A stretch of 64,000 nucleotides of DNA, taken from Lacrimispora defluvii. Its GTDB lineage: Bacteria > Bacillota > Clostridia > Lachnospirales > Lachnospiraceae. Shown here piece after piece: positions 62,824 to 64,000 of this stretch. The DNA lies in NCBI GenBank assembly GCA_013036995.1, contig JAAOXG010000001.1, positions 1 to 64,000 on the forward strand, given 5' to 3'. The first letter of the stretch is position 1; each line of letters starts with the position of its first letter. The notes under the pieces were generated by a model. The model was not told the origin of the DNA. It saw only the letters and a list, made by a program, of their open reading frames with translations, and did not search any database. The position numbers and the translations under genes are program-made.

Positions 62824-64000
62824 ATGTCGGTTAATGACATATCGAGTTTGTTTACATTCATGGGAGGGCTGGGACTGTTTTTGTACGGCATGAATACCAT
62901 GGCAGACGGCATGCAGAAAAGTGCAGGAAGCCGTATGAGTCAGTTTCTGGGAATGCTGACAAACAACCGCTTTATGGCAGTACTTCTGGGAGCAGTAATT
63001 ACGGCTATTATCCAGAGCAGCGGTGCAACTACGGTTATGGTAGTTGGTTTTGTAAGTGCAGGAGTTTTAAATCTGACTCAGGCTGTGGGAGTAATCATGG
63101 GTGCAAACATCGGAACAACCATTACAGCTTGGATTGTTTCCATGAATCAGCTGGGAGATGCATATTCTATATTTCAACCTTCATTTTGTGCTCCCCTTCT
63201 TGTGGGAATCGGAGCGGTTCTTCTTTTATTTGCGAAAAAGCAGAAGACCAGAACCATTGGTGAAATACTGGTGGGGCTTGGCATGCTGTTTATAGGACTT
63301 GATTTCATGTCCAGTGCAATTTCTCCTTATACAGATGCGCCTATATTTTCGGAAGCATTCCGTGTCCTTGGAAACAATCCTTTCCTTGGCATGTTAATCG
63401 GAGCGCTGGTAACAGCCCTCTTACAGAGTTCCTCGGCTTCCGTTGGTATTTTACAGACCCTTGCAATGAATGGCGTGGTTACAACCAATGCTGCTATTTT
63501 CATTACACTGGGTCAAAATATTGGTTCCTGTGTGACTGCATTGATCTCAAGTATCGGCAGTTCCAGGACTGCAAAGCGGGCTGCCGCGATTCATCTTTCC
63601 TTTAATGTCATTGGTTCTATCTTATTTGGAATCGCATCTTTTCTTATATTTATGGCGATGCCAAGGATTGCAGACCACAACATTACAGCAGTACAGATTT
63701 CAATTTTCCACACCATATTTAATTTAACCAATACCTGCATTCTGTTTCCTTTTGCAAATCAGCTGGTTAAACTGTCTGGTATGCTGGTACCGGAGGAGAA
63801 AAAGGAATTAGAAGAAGCCGGTGATCAGGAAAGTGAAACCATGAAGCATCTGGACGAAAGAATTTTTGAATCACCTGCATTCGCAGTGGAGACAGCTGCC
63901 ATGGAAGTGGTACATATGGGACAGATCGCCATGGAAAATGTGCAGCTTGCCATCGATGCGGTTATTTCTAAAAATGTCAATAAAGCAAAAGATGTGTATA
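62824..64000 (+). CDS. Na/Pi cotransporter family protein, 3' end outside window
   Basis: The frame is open from ATG 62824 (AAGGAGG 7 bases upstream) to the end of the window, 392 codons seen. It has the two inverted PNaS repeats with QSSGATTVMVVGF and QSSSASVGILQTLAMNG, about eight membrane segments to ~315, then a cytoplasmic helical part starting near residue 350 that looks like a PhoU domain. It should import phosphate with sodium, or export it; some members regulate phosphate efflux. Confidence 0.92.
   Translation, partial: MSVNDISSLFTFMGGLGLFLYGMNTMADGMQKSAGSRMSQFLGMLTNNRFMAVLLGAVITAIIQSSGATTVMVVGFVSAGVLNLTQAVGVIMGANIGTTITAWIVSMNQLGDAYSIFQPSFCAPLLVGIGAVLLLFAKKQKTRTIGEILVGLGMLFIGLDFMSSAISPYTDAPIFSEAFRVLGNNPFLGMLIGALVTALLQSSSASVGILQTLAMNGVVTTNAAIFITLGQNIGSCVTALISSIGSSRTAKRAAAIHLSFNVIGSILFGIASFLIFMAMPRIADHNITAVQISIFHTIFNLTNTCILFPFANQLVKLSGMLVPEEKKELEEAGDQESETMKHLDERIFESPAFAVETAAMEVVHMGQIAMENVQLAIDAVISKNVNKAKDVY

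Noticed and set aside
1..64000. CRISPR array, insertion sequence, prophage, toxin-antitoxin or restriction system
   Set aside because: No regularly spaced repeat series, transposase, integrase, phage or nuclease gene could be recognised.

Overview
The window reads as chromosomal DNA of an anaerobic, low-to-moderate GC Firmicute, most likely a Lachnospiraceae (Clostridium cluster XIVa / Lacrimispora-Hungatella-like) species. The grounds are strong AGGAGG-type ribosome sites, TTGACA-N17-TATAAT promoters, frequent GTG/TTG starts, an iron-sulfur L-serine dehydratase in two subunits, YesM/YesN sugar regulation, a shared MsmK-type ATPase, Rex, FeoAB, ThrE split in two genes and a DUF5688 protein. 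The species assignment is inference; no rRNA or unique marker is present.

Layout. 1-7.4 kb: tRNA-Gly, a cytidylate-kinase-like protein, an L,D-transpeptidase, an aminotransferase-VanZ-TruA run, a CDF metal exporter, and an ECF sigma factor paired with an RsgI-like transmembrane anti-sigma factor. 7.4-17.4 kb: a glycan-utilisation locus (GH105, YesN/YesM two-component system, divergent ABC importer without its own ATPase, GH2) bracketed by two near-identical tRNA-Gln genes in direct orientation. 17.5-22.4 kb: acyl-ACP thioesterase, CvfB, a methyltransferase, the MsmK-type sugar ATPase that probably energises the importer, and a CdaR-like regulator. 22.4-22.7 kb: a tandem 120-bp structured repeat. 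22.8-26.9 kb: ftsE-ftsX-envC-like-ctp division/peptidoglycan cluster. 27-31.7 kb: threonine aldolase and two consecutive small/large aconitase-superfamily hydratase pairs. 31.7-37.3 kb: uvrB behind a LexA-type box, then Fur-type-box-controlled feoAB with an unusual three-way-junction leader, then the two-gene ThrE exporter. 37.3-43.6 kb: DUF5688 protein, an MMPL transporter with a secreted coiled-coil partner, a small membrane protein. 43.6-44.7 kb: a decayed stretch with a chemotaxis-receptor remnant next to tRNA-Arg. 44.8-56.4 kb: a membrane-anchored protein, queA, rex, a LysR regulator, an iron alcohol dehydrogenase, cbiK-apbE, gtrA-yfhO-argH. 56.6-64 kb: a DctPQM TRAP transporter, a YcxB-like protein, hisJ-sdaAB-sdaAA on the minus strand, and a Na/Pi cotransporter that runs off the end.

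Most genes are ordinary core functions in short operons. The places that look least explained are the three-way-junction leader in front of feoA, the tandem structured repeat between cdaR and ftsE, the tRNA-Gln-bracketed glycan locus, the ECF/RsgI pair with an Asn-Pro autoproteolysis-type motif, the duplicated hydratase pairs, and the MMPL/coiled-coil pair. Several starts were re-called from ribosome-site spacing; these are noted per gene. No CRISPR array, insertion sequence, prophage or restriction system was seen.
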